Below are positions 1-9,050 of a stretch of 64,000 nt of DNA, piece after piece. The stretch comes from an uncultured Clostridia bacterium (lineage in GTDB: Bacteria; Bacillota; Clostridia; TANB77; CAG-508). The stretch is from the NCBI GenBank assembly GCA_934180065.1, contig CAKPRA010000008.1, positions 1 to 64,000 of the forward strand, in the 5' to 3' direction. Within the stretch, counting starts at the first letter, position 1; each line of letters starts with the position of its first letter. The translations under genes were made by a program, and so were the position numbers. The notes below the pieces were generated by a model. It made no database searches. It was not told the origin of the DNA and saw only the letters and a list, made by a program, of their open reading frames with translations.

Positions 1-99
1 TCGCTTGTTTGCCATACAAAAAAATAATATAATAAATTTATAAAAAAAGTCTTGACAAAAATTAGATAGTCAATTTATCGTAATACTTATAATATAATA

Positions 100-148
100 G
101 CCAAAAAGAGTTGAACTTATTAAATTTAATAAGTTCAACTTTTTTGGC
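100..148. terminator. Long hairpin terminator in the first 242 bases
   Basis: A near-perfect inverted repeat runs from GCC at 100 to GGC at 148, with a T-run in its right arm. It can end transcription coming from either side. A TTGACA at 52-57 lies upstream but has no good -10 box at the right distance, so I do not call a promoter there. The rest of 1-242 shows no gene. Confidence 0.6.
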
Positions 149-242
149 TCTAAATTAAAAATATAAATAAAGTATATATTGAATTTAAAAACGTAAACAT
201 ATATAATGAGCTAAGAAAATCAAATATGAGAGGAATGATTTT

Positions 243-1670
243 ATGAGTGAAAAGTATGATGCTATTGTTATTGGAATGGGTCCAAGTGGAATTTTTTTGG
301 CATATGAATTAATTCAATTAAAAAAAGCAAAAAATATTTTATTAATAGACCAAGGAAAAAGAGTTGAAAATAGAAATTGTCCAATTGAAAAAGTTGGAAA
401 ATGTGTTAAATGCCAACCATATTGTAATATAACAAGTGGATTTTCAGGTGCAGGAGCATTTTCTGATGGTAAATTATCATTATATAATGATGAAGATGAT
501 GATATTTATGTTGGAGGAATTTTACAAGAATATATAGGTGTTGAAAATACTAAAAGATTAATTGATTATACTGATGATATCTACTTAAAATTTGGAGCTG
601 ATAAAAAATTAGAAGGTGTAAATTTTAAAGATGAAGTAAAAGTAATAAAGGAAAAATCTAAAAAGCAAGGAATTAATCTTATTAATATTCCAATAAGACA
701 TTTAGGAACAGAAAAAGCTCATGAATTATATAAAAAGTTAGAAAATTATTTAGAAGAAAATAATATAAATATGATGTTTGAAACTGAAGTTCAAGATTTA
801 ATAATTGAAAACAATTCGGTAAAAGGAGTAAAAATTTTAAATAAGAAAAGCAATAAAAAGCAAGAATTATTTTCTGACAATGTAATAATTGCAGTAGGTA
901 GAAAAGGTGCAAACTGGCTTGTTGAAATGTGTGATAGACACAATATTATAACAAAATCTGGTTGTGTTGATATAGGTGTAAGATATGAATTACCAGATGC
1001 AGTTATGAAAGATGTAAATAAATATATGTATGAAGGAAAATTTATTGGATATCCATACCCATACAAAGATAAAGTAAGAACATTTTGTCAAAATCCAAGT
1101 GGTTTTGTTTCATCAGAAGTATATGACAATAATTTAAGTTTAGTAAATGGACACTCATATAAAGAGAAAAAAAGCACAAATACAAATTTGGCAATTTTAG
1201 TATCACATAATTTTACATATCCGTTTGATAAGCCAATTGATTATGGAAGAAATGTAGCAAAAAATTTAAATGAGCTTGCAAATGGAAATGTTATAGTTCA
1301 AAGATTGGGTGATATAAATAGAGGAAAAAGAACTTGGCAAGAAGAATTAGACAAAAATTCAGTAGTACCAACATTAAAATCAGCAGTACCAGGAGATATA
1401 ACATTTGCAATAGGTTACAGAACTATGACAGATATTTTGCAATTTATAAAAGAGATGGATAAAATAGTTGAAGGATTTGCAAATCCGGATAATTTACTAT
1501 ATGCTCCAGAAATTAAGTTTTACAGTAATAAATTAGAAATAGACAACAATTTTGAATCAAGTGTAAGAGGCTTATACTCAATAGGAGATGGCGGAGGAAT
1601 GACAAGAGGATTAATGATGGCATCATGCTCAGGAGTGCAAATGGCAAGAAATTTGGCTGGAAAAATATAG
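243..1670 (+). CDS. FAD-dependent oxidoreductase (COG2509-like)
   Basis: This is a 475-residue predicted soluble flavoprotein. A dinucleotide-binding GxGxxG motif (GMGPSG, residues 11-16) opens a Rossmann fold, and IGDGGGMTRG near the C-terminus is the typical second FAD contact of this dehydrogenase family. Four cysteines at 46, 54, 57 and 61 form a CxxC-type cluster that could bind metal or take part in redox chemistry. The family is widespread in Firmicutes but its substrate is not established. The ATG start follows GAGAGGA. Its last 62 bp recur at 3234-3295, which suggests the original C-terminus was replaced when a cassette arrived downstream. Confidence 0.8.
   Translation: MSEKYDAIVIGMGPSGIFLAYELIQLKKAKNILLIDQGKRVENRNCPIEKVGKCVKCQPYCNITSGFSGAGAFSDGKLSLYNDEDDDIYVGGILQEYIGVENTKRLIDYTDDIYLKFGADKKLEGVNFKDEVKVIKEKSKKQGINLINIPIRHLGTEKAHELYKKLENYLEENNINMMFETEVQDLIIENNSVKGVKILNKKSNKKQELFSDNVIIAVGRKGANWLVEMCDRHNIITKSGCVDIGVRYELPDAVMKDVNKYMYEGKFIGYPYPYKDKVRTFCQNPSGFVSSEVYDNNLSLVNGHSYKEKKSTNTNLAILVSHNFTYPFDKPIDYGRNVAKNLNELANGNVIVQRLGDINRGKRTWQEELDKNSVVPTLKSAVPGDITFAIGYRTMTDILQFIKEMDKIVEGFANPDNLLYAPEIKFYSNKLEIDNNFESSVRGLYSIGDGGGMTRGLMMASCSGVQMARNLAGKI
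1598..1659 (+). repeat. Left copy of 62-bp direct repeat
   Basis: Positions 1598-1659 match 3234-3295 at 61 of 62 bases, the one difference being T1653 versus C3289. This copy is the 3' end of the FAD oxidoreductase gene. The two copies bracket about 1.6 kb holding an unknown gene and a MazG-like gene, as expected if that block was inserted or recombined at the 3' end of the oxidoreductase. Confidence 0.9.
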
Positions 1671-1720
1671 ATTTTATATTGGAAAAATGTTATAATAGTA
1701 TTATTAGGAGGTGTTTTTCT

Positions 1721-2704
1721 ATGGATGAAAAATTTATTTTTCAGATTGCAAAACATAACCTTGAAATTGCTAACAGTAAAATTTCTGGGCTTATTGAAAA
1801 TTATAATGCAATTGTTAATGATATGTTAAAAGATGAAAATCAATCAATGGATGTGTATAGAACATTATTGATTTACTCAATGAAAAAAGCATATACTTTA
1901 GAAAAAATGCAACCTAAGTCAGATAATATTAGATGGTCTAGAGAAAGAAATTCAAAGGCATTTGAAATTCGTAAAAGAACTTTAAAAAATTATGAAAAAA
2001 TTTTAAAAACGAGTTTTGACATAAATGAGAGCTCTTATGATGAAGTGAAAAAAATTACAGACCAAATATATCAGCAGGAGAAAGCTATATGGGAAAAAGG
2101 AGAAATGCATAAATTAGTTGAAAGATTTAAAGCTGATATTACTGAGAAGTATTGTGAAGACAATCAATATGTATATACGGTTTTGCAAAACGAACCAGAA
2201 AGTAAAGTATTGAAAAAAACTCAAAATCGAGAAAATCAATATTTGAATGAAATAGTAGATGCACATTTTGCCATAGCTGACTATGAGGGGATGATTGGCT
2301 ATATTTGTAGGGCTGTAAATGGTAATGGTTTTCATGGAAGCATTAGAGATGGAAAAAAATGTTGTGAATATCCGGAAAATCCATTTGCAGATTCTGACAA
2401 ACAAGATGATGCAAATGCAGTCAAACTAAAAAAAGGAGTTAGTGTATTGCTAACTGATGCTAGTGTATATGAACCAGTTTTTGATTTTGCTATAGATAGA
2501 TATGGAAAAATTGGATTTAGATATGATGGTGAGATGATTGCAAGATTTACAGATGAGTTAAATTATGAAAAAATTGAAGTGAATTATATAGATAAGTCAA
2601 TTATGAAAAAGATTAATTTTAGTGTGAGAACAAGTGATGATAGGGTAATTGACTTAAATGGGTTATATTCTAATAGTCAAGAACAAGATAATCTAGAAAG
2701 ATAA
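1721..2704 (+). CDS. Unknown 327-residue protein of the inserted cassette
   Basis: I do not recognise a family. The ATG at 1721 is chosen because AGGAGGTG lies at the right distance upstream; a longer in-frame reading would overlap the oxidoreductase gene. A TATAAT at about 1691 could be its own -10 box. The N-terminal two thirds is lysine- and glutamate-rich and predicted helical. The C-terminal third (VLLTDASVYEPVFDFAIDR and following) looks like mixed alpha/beta structure. There is no signal peptide or membrane segment. It lies inside the segment bracketed by the 62-bp repeat, upstream of a MazG-like gene, so it is likely cargo acquired with it. The 195 bp downstream contain only a short remnant of reading frame. 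Confidence 0.7.
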   Translation: MDEKFIFQIAKHNLEIANSKISGLIENYNAIVNDMLKDENQSMDVYRTLLIYSMKKAYTLEKMQPKSDNIRWSRERNSKAFEIRKRTLKNYEKILKTSFDINESSYDEVKKITDQIYQQEKAIWEKGEMHKLVERFKADITEKYCEDNQYVYTVLQNEPESKVLKKTQNRENQYLNEIVDAHFAIADYEGMIGYICRAVNGNGFHGSIRDGKKCCEYPENPFADSDKQDDANAVKLKKGVSVLLTDASVYEPVFDFAIDRYGKIGFRYDGEMIARFTDELNYEKIEVNYIDKSIMKKINFSVRTSDDRVIDLNGLYSNSQEQDNLER

Positions 2705-2899
2705 TAACTTTTTATTTAAATTGGAAATTATAGTAAATGGAGTATGAAGAATATTACTTAACAGATACCTTGAACAAAATGAAAAAATAGACGTAGATCA
2801 TACAATAATATATAATATTGCCGAAAAATTGTATAAGTATTTTCACAATGATTTTATCTAGATTAATTATACTAAATATTTTTAGAGGAGGCATATTTT

Positions 2900-3238
2900 A
2901 TGAGTTTAACAATAAGAAAAATGCAAAAATACTTAAAAGAAAAGTACAAGATAACAAAACCTGAAGACATTAAAAATACGCAAAGGTATTTTTTAAAATT
3001 AATAGAGGAAGTCGGTGAATTAGCAGAAGCTATTAGAAAAGAGCAGAGAATGGAAGGTAATAATATTAAAGGAACTATAGAAGAAGAATTATCGGATGTT
3101 TTATATTATGTTTTAATGATTGCAAATACATATGATATAGATTTAGAGGATTGCTTTAGAATGAAAGAAGAATTAAATCGTGTTAGATATGGACATAAAT
3201 TAAGAATAGATGATATACTAGAAGATGATGAAAAATGA
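2900..3238 (+). CDS. MazG-like nucleotide pyrophosphohydrolase
   Basis: The 112-residue protein has the all-alpha NTP pyrophosphohydrolase signature: EEVGELAEA (ExxE) and EELSDVLYYV (ExxD), the four acidic residues that bind magnesium. Proteins of this size hydrolyse (d)NTPs to monophosphates and usually clean the nucleotide pool; some act in stress responses or phage defence. A strong AGGAGG precedes the ATG. The stop codon overlaps the start of the right-hand 62-bp repeat, so this gene sits exactly at the edge of the inserted cassette. Family assignment is secure; the physiological substrate is not known. Confidence 0.85.
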   Translation: MSLTIRKMQKYLKEKYKITKPEDIKNTQRYFLKLIEEVGELAEAIRKEQRMEGNNIKGTIEEELSDVLYYVLMIANTYDIDLEDCFRMKEELNRVRYGHKLRIDDILEDDEK

Positions 3239-3312
3239 CAAGAGGATTAATGATGGCATCATGCTCAGGAGTGCAAATGGCAAGAAATCTGGCTGAGAAG
3301 ATAAATAAGTAA
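3234..3312 (+). pseudogene. Right repeat copy: displaced 3' end of the oxidoreductase gene
   Basis: Positions 3234-3295 repeat 1598-1659, and reading on from 3238 gives TRGLMMASCSGVQMARNL-AEKINK and a stop at 3310-3312. This is a plausible original C-terminus of the FAD oxidoreductase, two residues longer than the present one. It has no start codon context of its own, so it is a remnant left behind when the gene's end was duplicated. Confidence 0.8.
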
Positions 3313-3381
3313 TTAACATCTCCTCATATGTTTGTAGAAAAGCTGCAACCTACAATTAATATAGGAATTACAAACTAATAA

Positions 3382-3459
3382 TTTAAAGTGCAACATCAAT
3401 GTTTAAAGTGCAATTTTTGCACTTTAAACATTGATGTTGTATTGAATAACTGATATAAT
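3382..3459 (+). promoter_or_regulatory. Fic gene promoter with overlapping palindromic operator
   Basis: TTGATG at 3431-3436, a 17-bp spacer and TATAAT at 3454-3459 form a good sigma-A promoter. The -35 box lies inside the right arm of a perfect 22-bp inverted repeat (arms 3391-3412 and 3418-3439, 5-bp loop). The 12-mer TTTAAAGTGCAA occurs twice directly (3382-3393, 3402-3413) and once inverted (3416-3427). This arrangement suggests a repressor site, possibly bound by the C-terminal winged helix of the Fic protein itself. Confidence 0.7.
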
Positions 3460-3479
3460 ATATATAGGAGGTATTTCGA

Positions 3480-4538
3480 ATGGATAAAAAAGAAGATTGG
3501 AATTTGGAATTATCTGAATATATTAAACAAGATGAATTAAATAAGGGAGAAAAGGCTAAAACATGGGGAGCAGCAATAGGTCTGCAAGATGTAGATGGAT
3601 TAAAACCTTCAAAATATTTAATAAAAACTGCTAAGGAACATATTGAAGGAACAATAAATATTGAAGAAGTTAAAAAAAGAATAGATGAATATTATGAAGT
3701 TCAAGGTAATAGAAAAAACTTTGAAAACAAAACTGAAGAGGCTGATAAAGTTGCGGTAAGAATTACAGAAATATTAAGTGAGAAGGCATTTAGTTTTTCT
3801 CCAGCAGAGCTGTTAAATATTCATAAAAGATTGTTTGAAAATTTATTTGATGGTGCAGGAATATATAGAAACTATAATTTTACTAAAAAGGAATGGGTAC
3901 TAAATGGAGATACTGTAATATATGCACCATTTGATACTATAAAAGAAACATTAGAATATGACTTTGAGCAAGAAAAAAATTTTTCATATAAGGGATTAAG
4001 TTTAGATGAATCTATAAAACACCTATGTAAATTCACATCAAATATTTGGCAGGTACATCCATTTTGTGAAGGAAATACAAGAACAACAGCAGTATTTATG
4101 ATAAAATATTTAAGAACTTTTGGATTTTGCATTAATGATGAGGTATTTGCTGAAAATTCTTGGTATTTTAGAAACTCATTAGTAAGAGCTAATTATAAAA
4201 ACTTTGAAAAAAAAATATTTGAAGATTTTTCATTTTTAGAAAAGTTTTTTTATAATCTCCTTGCAAATACAAACAATGATTTGAAAAATAGATATACACA
4301 TATAGATAATTTTAAAAGCACAGAGAATAACAATTTAAAAGACAATAATTATACTTTAGAAGAGCAAGCAATTATAAATATATTAAAAATAAATTCTATG
4401 ATAACTCAAGAAGAAATATCAAAACAAATTAATAAATCTTTAAGGACAGTAAAAAAATATATGGCAGAAATGCAAGAAAAAGGGTTAATAGAGAGAAAAA
4501 ATGGTAAAAAAAACGGTGAGTGGATAGTGAGAAAATAA
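3480..4538 (+). CDS. Fic-family protein with C-terminal winged helix
   Basis: The 352-residue protein carries the Fic core motif HPFCEGNTR at 193-201, with all catalytic and phosphate-binding positions intact. Fic enzymes usually transfer AMP from ATP to a hydroxyl of a target protein, sometimes themselves. Residues about 293-352 form a winged helix-turn-helix (TQEEISKQINKSLRTVKKY), so the protein probably binds DNA. An IEG at 55-57 resembles part of the inhibitory helix seen in class II Fic proteins, but the usual Ser/Thr four positions before the Glu is Lys here. The strong palindromic operator directly upstream fits autoregulation. It is transcribed alone and ends at a bidirectional hairpin shared with the Lon-like gene. 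Confidence 0.88.
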   Translation: MDKKEDWNLELSEYIKQDELNKGEKAKTWGAAIGLQDVDGLKPSKYLIKTAKEHIEGTINIEEVKKRIDEYYEVQGNRKNFENKTEEADKVAVRITEILSEKAFSFSPAELLNIHKRLFENLFDGAGIYRNYNFTKKEWVLNGDTVIYAPFDTIKETLEYDFEQEKNFSYKGLSLDESIKHLCKFTSNIWQVHPFCEGNTRTTAVFMIKYLRTFGFCINDEVFAENSWYFRNSLVRANYKNFEKKIFEDFSFLEKFFYNLLANTNNDLKNRYTHIDNFKSTENNNLKDNNYTLEEQAIINILKINSMITQEEISKQINKSLRTVKKYMAEMQEKGLIERKNGKKNGEWIVRK

Positions 4539-4564
4539 TAGAAAAATGTGTAAAAACAATACAT

Positions 4565-4597
4565 AAAAAAATTCAAGCTTTTGCTTGAATTTTTTTA
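4565..4597. terminator. Bidirectional terminator between fic and lon-like gene
   Basis: ATTCAAGC-TTTT-GCTTGAAT flanked by A-run and T-run serves both converging genes. Confidence 0.85.
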
Positions 4598-6982
4598 GTC
4601 TTTTACTTTAATTGAAGCATACTTCTTTAATTTTTCATAAGCCAAATAATTTATTGTACCAGCTGGGAAGTTTCCGTTTGAATCTTTTTTTCCTGCTGGA
4701 ACACCAGTTAGTAGTTCAATTCCTTCATCAATTGTGCTGATAGCATAAATATGAAATTTTCCATCTTTAACTGCATTTATTACTTCATCAGATAGATTTA
4801 AATTTTTGGCGTTTTGAATTGGTATCATTACTGAATGAGAGCCATTTAATCCACGCATTTTGCAAATTTGGAAAAATCCTTCAATTTTTTCATTTACCCC
4901 ACCGATTGGTTGGATTTCACCTTTTTGGTTTACTGAGCCTGTTACTGCAAAATTTTGATTTATTGGTATGCCAGATAGACTAGACAATATAGCGTATAGC
5001 TCTGTACTAGATGCGCTATCTCCGTCTACACCATTATATAACTGTTCAAAACATATACTAGCAGTAAGAGATAGGGGAATATCTTGGGCAAATTTTTCTC
5101 CTAAATATCCACTTAAAATATATACACCTTTTGAGTGAGTAGATCCTGATAAATCAACTTCTCTTTCAATATTTATAACGCCTGTTTTTCCTGTATAGGT
5201 GTTAGCAGTTATTTTTACAGGTTTTCCAAACATATAATCACCAATATTCATTATTGTAAGACCATTTATTTGACCAACCTTAGCTCCAGAAGTATCAATT
5301 AAAAGAGTATTTTCTTTTATCATTTCTGTGTACATTGAATCATATTTTTTTACTCTATTAACTCTTTCATATAGAGCCATATCAACATATTCAGATGTTA
5401 CTACTTTAGATTTATGCATTTGAGCCCATGTTGCTGCTTCTGCAATTATTTGTGATAAATCATTAAATTTAGTAGAAAGTTTATCCTGATTGTCAGCAAG
5501 TCTTGATGAATATTCCATTATTTTGGCAACTGCACTTTTATCAAGATGTGGAAGCTCTTCTTGTTCACAGAAACCATGAATAAATTTGGCAAGTTTATTC
5601 ATATTTTCTTCAGTATTCTCAGATGAATCTTCAAATTCAACTTTTATTTTAAATAATTTTCCAAAGTCAGAATCCATAGCAGATAAGGCTCTGTAAATTT
5701 CCTCATTTCCTATAATAATTACTTTTATATCTAGAGGAATTGGCTCTGGTTTTAAAGAAATCATTACCATTGGAGATCTAGGATCTGCTGTATTTTCAAT
5801 AAGTAATTGTTTTTGTCTTAGAGATTTTTTTAAGGCTTCATAGCATATTCCGTTTTCGATTAAGTCATGTGCTTGGAAAATTATATATCCACCGTTTGCT
5901 TGATGCAAAAGTCCTGGTTTTAGCATTGTGTAGTCAGTTTTTAAAGATCCATAATAGTTTTCATATTCAAGTTTTCCAAATATATTATGATATGAATAAT
6001 CAGAATCCATAATAACTGGTGCACCTTCTTGATCATGATTATCTACAAATAAATTAACTCTATAATTATTCCATGGTTTTGGTGGTTCAGGTCTTGGACC
6101 TGGAACTTGTTGTTGATTTTCTGCTGATGGTTCAACTAAAAATAAATCAATGTTTTTTAAAATGTCTTTTTTTACACTTTCTAAAAATATTCCTATTTTT
6201 TTGTTTCTTTTAAATTTAGATCTTATATAGTTTATATGTGCATTAATTGTTAATAATGCGACATTTGATTGCCATTCTGACAATTTTTTTTGAGTTTCTC
6301 TTTCAATATTCTTAATTTCACTTATTACTTGTAAAATTTGCTCTTGTACTATATTTGAATTATCTTCAAAGTTTTGTTTTGTTTCAGCATCTAGCTTGTC
6401 AAATTCTTCTTGTTCAATAGCCTTCCCATTTAAAATAGGCATCATATAAATTCCATTTTGAGCAGATTTCACTTGGAATCCATATTTTTCTGATTTCTTA
6501 TTTAACTTATCCATAAGAGCAACTCTTTTTTCTTCATATGACTGGGTTATTAATGCTTTTTCTTTCTCAAAATCATCATTATTAAATGTATTTTTTAAAT
6601 CAGATCTGATGTCTTTTATAAATGAATCCATATAATCTTTGAATTCTCTTCCTTGTCCTGCATGAAGAGGCACTGCAATTGGTTCGTTAGGGTTATCAAA
6701 ATTGTATATATAACACCAATCACAAGGTGTTTTTTTCTTTTTTGATATTTTATCAAGATAGTGTTTAGTGTACATTGTTTTACCAACTCCACTAGGTCCT
6801 TCTAGATAAAGGTTATAGCCTTTTATATCAACATTTAGACCAAACTCTAATGCTTTTATTCCTCTGTCTTGACCAATTCCAGTTTCTATGTTTGTCAATT
6901 CCTCAGTTGTATCAAATTTGAAAATATTTGGGTCGCAAAAGGCCTTTAAACTTTTGTAATTTAATTCATTTTTATTTTTCAT
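4595..6982 (-). CDS. Lon-family ATP-dependent protease (AAA_32/LonB-like)
   Basis: The 795-residue protein joins an AAA+ ATPase to a C-terminal S16 peptidase domain. GPSGVGKT at 62-69 is Walker A. A helical, coiled-coil-rich insertion follows, then GGYIIFQAHDL in the Walker B region. The peptidase has Ser656 in DGDSAS and Lys699 in GGVNEKIEG; the 43-residue spacing equals that of the Lon Ser-Lys dyad. It lacks the LAN substrate-binding domain of classical LonA, as in the AAA_32 group. It probably degrades misfolded or regulatory proteins in the cytosol. AAGGAGG precedes the ATG. It lies 15 bp downstream of rimI and may be co-transcribed with the tsaE-tsaB-rimI group. Confidence 0.88.
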   Translation of the reverse strand: MKNKNELNYKSLKAFCDPNIFKFDTTEELTNIETGIGQDRGIKALEFGLNVDIKGYNLYLEGPSGVGKTMYTKHYLDKISKKKKTPCDWCYIYNFDNPNEPIAVPLHAGQGREFKDYMDSFIKDIRSDLKNTFNNDDFEKEKALITQSYEEKRVALMDKLNKKSEKYGFQVKSAQNGIYMMPILNGKAIEQEEFDKLDAETKQNFEDNSNIVQEQILQVISEIKNIERETQKKLSEWQSNVALLTINAHINYIRSKFKRNKKIGIFLESVKKDILKNIDLFLVEPSAENQQQVPGPRPEPPKPWNNYRVNLFVDNHDQEGAPVIMDSDYSYHNIFGKLEYENYYGSLKTDYTMLKPGLLHQANGGYIIFQAHDLIENGICYEALKKSLRQKQLLIENTADPRSPMVMISLKPEPIPLDIKVIIIGNEEIYRALSAMDSDFGKLFKIKVEFEDSSENTEENMNKLAKFIHGFCEQEELPHLDKSAVAKIMEYSSRLADNQDKLSTKFNDLSQIIAEAATWAQMHKSKVVTSEYVDMALYERVNRVKKYDSMYTEMIKENTLLIDTSGAKVGQINGLTIMNIGDYMFGKPVKITANTYTGKTGVINIEREVDLSGSTHSKGVYILSGYLGEKFAQDIPLSLTASICFEQLYNGVDGDSASSTELYAILSSLSGIPINQNFAVTGSVNQKGEIQPIGGVNEKIEGFFQICKMRGLNGSHSVMIPIQNAKNLNLSDEVINAVKDGKFHIYAISTIDEGIELLTGVPAGKKDSNGNFPAGTINYLAYEKLKKYASIKVKD

Positions 6983-6997
6983 TTGTTCCTCCTTAAA

Positions 6998-7513
6998 TTA
7001 TAGATATAGTGTCATAAGTATAGCAGAATCAATATTGTTATAATATTTTTTCCTGATTCCTACTGTCTGAAAATTATATTTTTGATAAAGTTTTATTGCT
7101 GGTATATTATTTTCATTTACTTCTAATGTTATTGAATTCATATTTAGTTTTTTTGATATATTAATTAATTCAGATAGAAGTAGAGAACCAATACCTAGAT
7201 TACGTTTATCTTTCCTTGTAACTATGTTCATTATGTTTGCTTCATCAAGTATAGTTAAAATTCCTGCAAATCCTAGAATTTTATTGTCTTGTTTTGCAAC
7301 AATATATGTAGTATTTGTATTTGAAAGCTCTTTTTCTAATATTGAATAAGACCAAAAATCATCAAAATCTGTTATTAAGGTATTTTTTAGATCTTGTAAA
7401 TCTTCAGAATTCATTGTACAAATTTCAATTTTTGCATTATCAATATTTTTCTCAGTATGTGTAAAGCCTGTATTTAAAATAGTATTTTTTTCATCCATGT
7501 TATTTTTCACCAT
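6998..7513 (-). CDS. rimI: Ribosomal protein N-acetyltransferase RimI-like (GNAT)
   Basis: A 171-residue GNAT acetyltransferase. The acetyl-CoA-binding loop reads RNLGIGSLL, and NIPAIKLYQKYNF is the typical C-terminal GNAT segment. RimI proteins acetylate the N-terminus of ribosomal protein S18; in Firmicutes they travel with tsaB and tsaE, as here, which supports the name. The start is uncertain: ATG 7513 overlaps tsaB by 14 bp and has a weak ribosome site, while ATG 7498 is preceded by GGTG. Either choice leaves an N-terminal extension of some 30 residues before the GNAT core. Confidence 0.82.
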   Translation of the reverse strand: MVKNNMDEKNTILNTGFTHTEKNIDNAKIEICTMNSEDLQDLKNTLITDFDDFWSYSILEKELSNTNTTYIVAKQDNKILGFAGILTILDEANIMNIVTRKDKRNLGIGSLLLSELINISKKLNMNSITLEVNENNIPAIKLYQKYNFQTVGIRKKYYNNIDSAILMTLYL

Positions 7514-8192
7514 TTAGATTTCTTTCTGCTTGTGATTTTTTTAAATAAATAGGTAAGACAAAATCTGAGCTTCCGTAAATTCCATTTTTGAATTTATTAT
7601 ATGCAGATTTTCCAATACTAATACTTGTTTGATTATTTTGCTCTGCAGTTGCAAAAAAAGGATTTTTAATATATGTTTTTATTTTGTCATGATGTGCAAT
7701 AGAGCCATCGCCAACAAAGATTAATGAATCATCATATATTGAAAGTTCATCTAAAATATTTTGAATTGTATCAGATTTATAATCTCCAATTTGTTTATAT
7801 GTTGTTCCATCATTACTAAATAGAGAATAATAAACATTATCATTTTTGGCATCTATTAAGCTAACAATAAGGCCTGTAGATTGAATATTATAAGCTAAAC
7901 TTTCAAGTGATGTAACACCTGTAACTGGGATATTTTTTGCATCTGAAAATGCTTTTACTGTTGAAATTCCAATTCTGATTCCTGTAAAAGATCCTGGTCC
8001 AAGACAACAGGCAAGTAGGTCAATATTATCTAATGTTAAGTCTGTTTCTTGAAATAAATTATCAATTAGTGGCATCAAATTTTGTGAATGAGTTTTCTCA
8101 TCATTTGTATGTTTTTCTAATATTATTTTTTGATCTTCCATTAGTGCAACAGAGCATATTTTTGAAGATGTGTCAATTGCTAAAATTTTCAT
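7500..8192 (-). CDS. tsaB: tRNA t6A biosynthesis protein TsaB
   Basis: The 230-residue protein starts MKILAIDTSSKICSVAL, the hallmark ASKHA-fold N-terminus of TsaB, and contains GPGSFTGIRIG. TsaB is the non-catalytic partner of TsaD in making N6-threonylcarbamoyl-adenosine on tRNAs that read ANN codons. The start at 8192 is preferred because GGAGG lies five bases upstream; a longer in-frame start would read through the ribosome site. It sits between tsaE and rimI, the classical cluster order. Confidence 0.93.
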   Translation of the reverse strand: MKILAIDTSSKICSVALMEDQKIILEKHTNDEKTHSQNLMPLIDNLFQETDLTLDNIDLLACCLGPGSFTGIRIGISTVKAFSDAKNIPVTGVTSLESLAYNIQSTGLIVSLIDAKNDNVYYSLFSNDGTTYKQIGDYKSDTIQNILDELSIYDDSLIFVGDGSIAHHDKIKTYIKNPFFATAEQNNQTSISIGKSAYNKFKNGIYGSSDFVLPIYLKKSQAERNLNGEK

Positions 8193-8207
8193 TGTAACCT
8201 CCATTTT

Positions 8208-8669
8208 TTAATTTGTTTCCGGAAATAAGTTTTTAAATTTTTCTCCTACTGTTTCAATTTTCAATAATCTGTAATTTTCATCATTTTCGCTTTTTTCAAA
8301 TGTTATATGAATATAATCTTTTGGTAAAGCATCTTTAATAATTTCGCCCCATTCAATTATGCAAATACCATTTTCAAAATATTCTTCTCCACCTATAGCG
8401 TAAAATTCCTCTGAATCAGATAGTCTGTATACATCAAAATGGTAAATGTTTAATCCATCTTTAGTATTATATTCATTTACAATTGTGAACGTTGGACTTG
8501 AGATTTCTTTTTCTAGACCATAATGCTCTAAAAAACCTTGAGTAAATTTGGTTTTCCCTGATCCAAGCTCTCCAGTTAAAACAACGATATCAGAAGGTTT
8601 TAATTTTGAAGCTAATTTTTTTGCGAAATTTATTGTATCAGATTCTGATTTTGATATAAATTTATACAT
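8208..8669 (-). CDS. tsaE: tRNA t6A biosynthesis ATPase TsaE
   Basis: A 153-residue P-loop ATPase with Walker A GELGSGKT and the family motifs SPTFTIVNEY and HFDVYRL. TsaE binds the TsaB-TsaD complex and is needed for repeated cycles of t6A formation. It begins at ATG 8669 behind AAAGGTG and is the first gene of the leftward group tsaE-tsaB-rimI-lon-like. The 148 bp upstream separate it from the divergently read tRNA-Thr gene. Confidence 0.93.
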   Translation of the reverse strand: MYKFISKSESDTINFAKKLASKLKPSDIVVLTGELGSGKTKFTQGFLEHYGLEKEISSPTFTIVNEYNTKDGLNIYHFDVYRLSDSEEFYAIGGEEYFENGICIIEWGEIIKDALPKDYIHITFEKSENDENYRLLKIETVGEKFKNLFPETN

Positions 8670-8817
8670 ATTTTCACCTTTTTTTCAATTTTAATTCTAG
8701 GGATATTTTATATTAATAATATCAATTTGTAAATATTTATTTTAAAATTGATGAGCTGTTTCTAGATTTTTCTATTGACTTTTATTAAAATCTACTATAA
8801 ACTTTAATCATATGAAT

Positions 8818-8893
8818 GCTTGCATAGCTCAGTAGGCAGAGCACTACCTTGGTAAGGTAGAGGTCACCAGTTCGATTCTGGTTGTAAGCTCCA
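8818..8893 (+). tRNA. tRNA-Thr (anticodon GGT)
   Basis: The sequence folds into a cloverleaf: acceptor GCTTGCA pairs with TGTAAGC, the D stem is GCTC/GAGC, and the anticodon stem CTACC/GGTAG holds loop TTGGTAA with anticodon GGT. The T arm contains TTCGATT, and CCA is encoded. Its last 17 bases form attL of the prophage, so the tRNA stays intact after integration. Confidence 0.95.
8877..8893 (+). other. attL core (17 bp)
   Basis: TCTGGTTGTAAGCTCCA is identical to 41341-41357; the flanking bases differ at once on both sides. It is the 3' end of tRNA-Thr, the usual target of tyrosine integrases. Confidence 0.93.
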
Positions 8894-9050
8894 AGAAATA
8901 GCAAAAGCAATGAAATTTATTGAGTTTCATTGCTTTTATATTATATTTTATTAACATCTAAAAACTAGTAAAATCAATATATAACAAGATTTCTTGAAAT
9001 AACAAAAACAATATTAAAGTATATTAAATTTGATTAGCAATATAAAAAAC

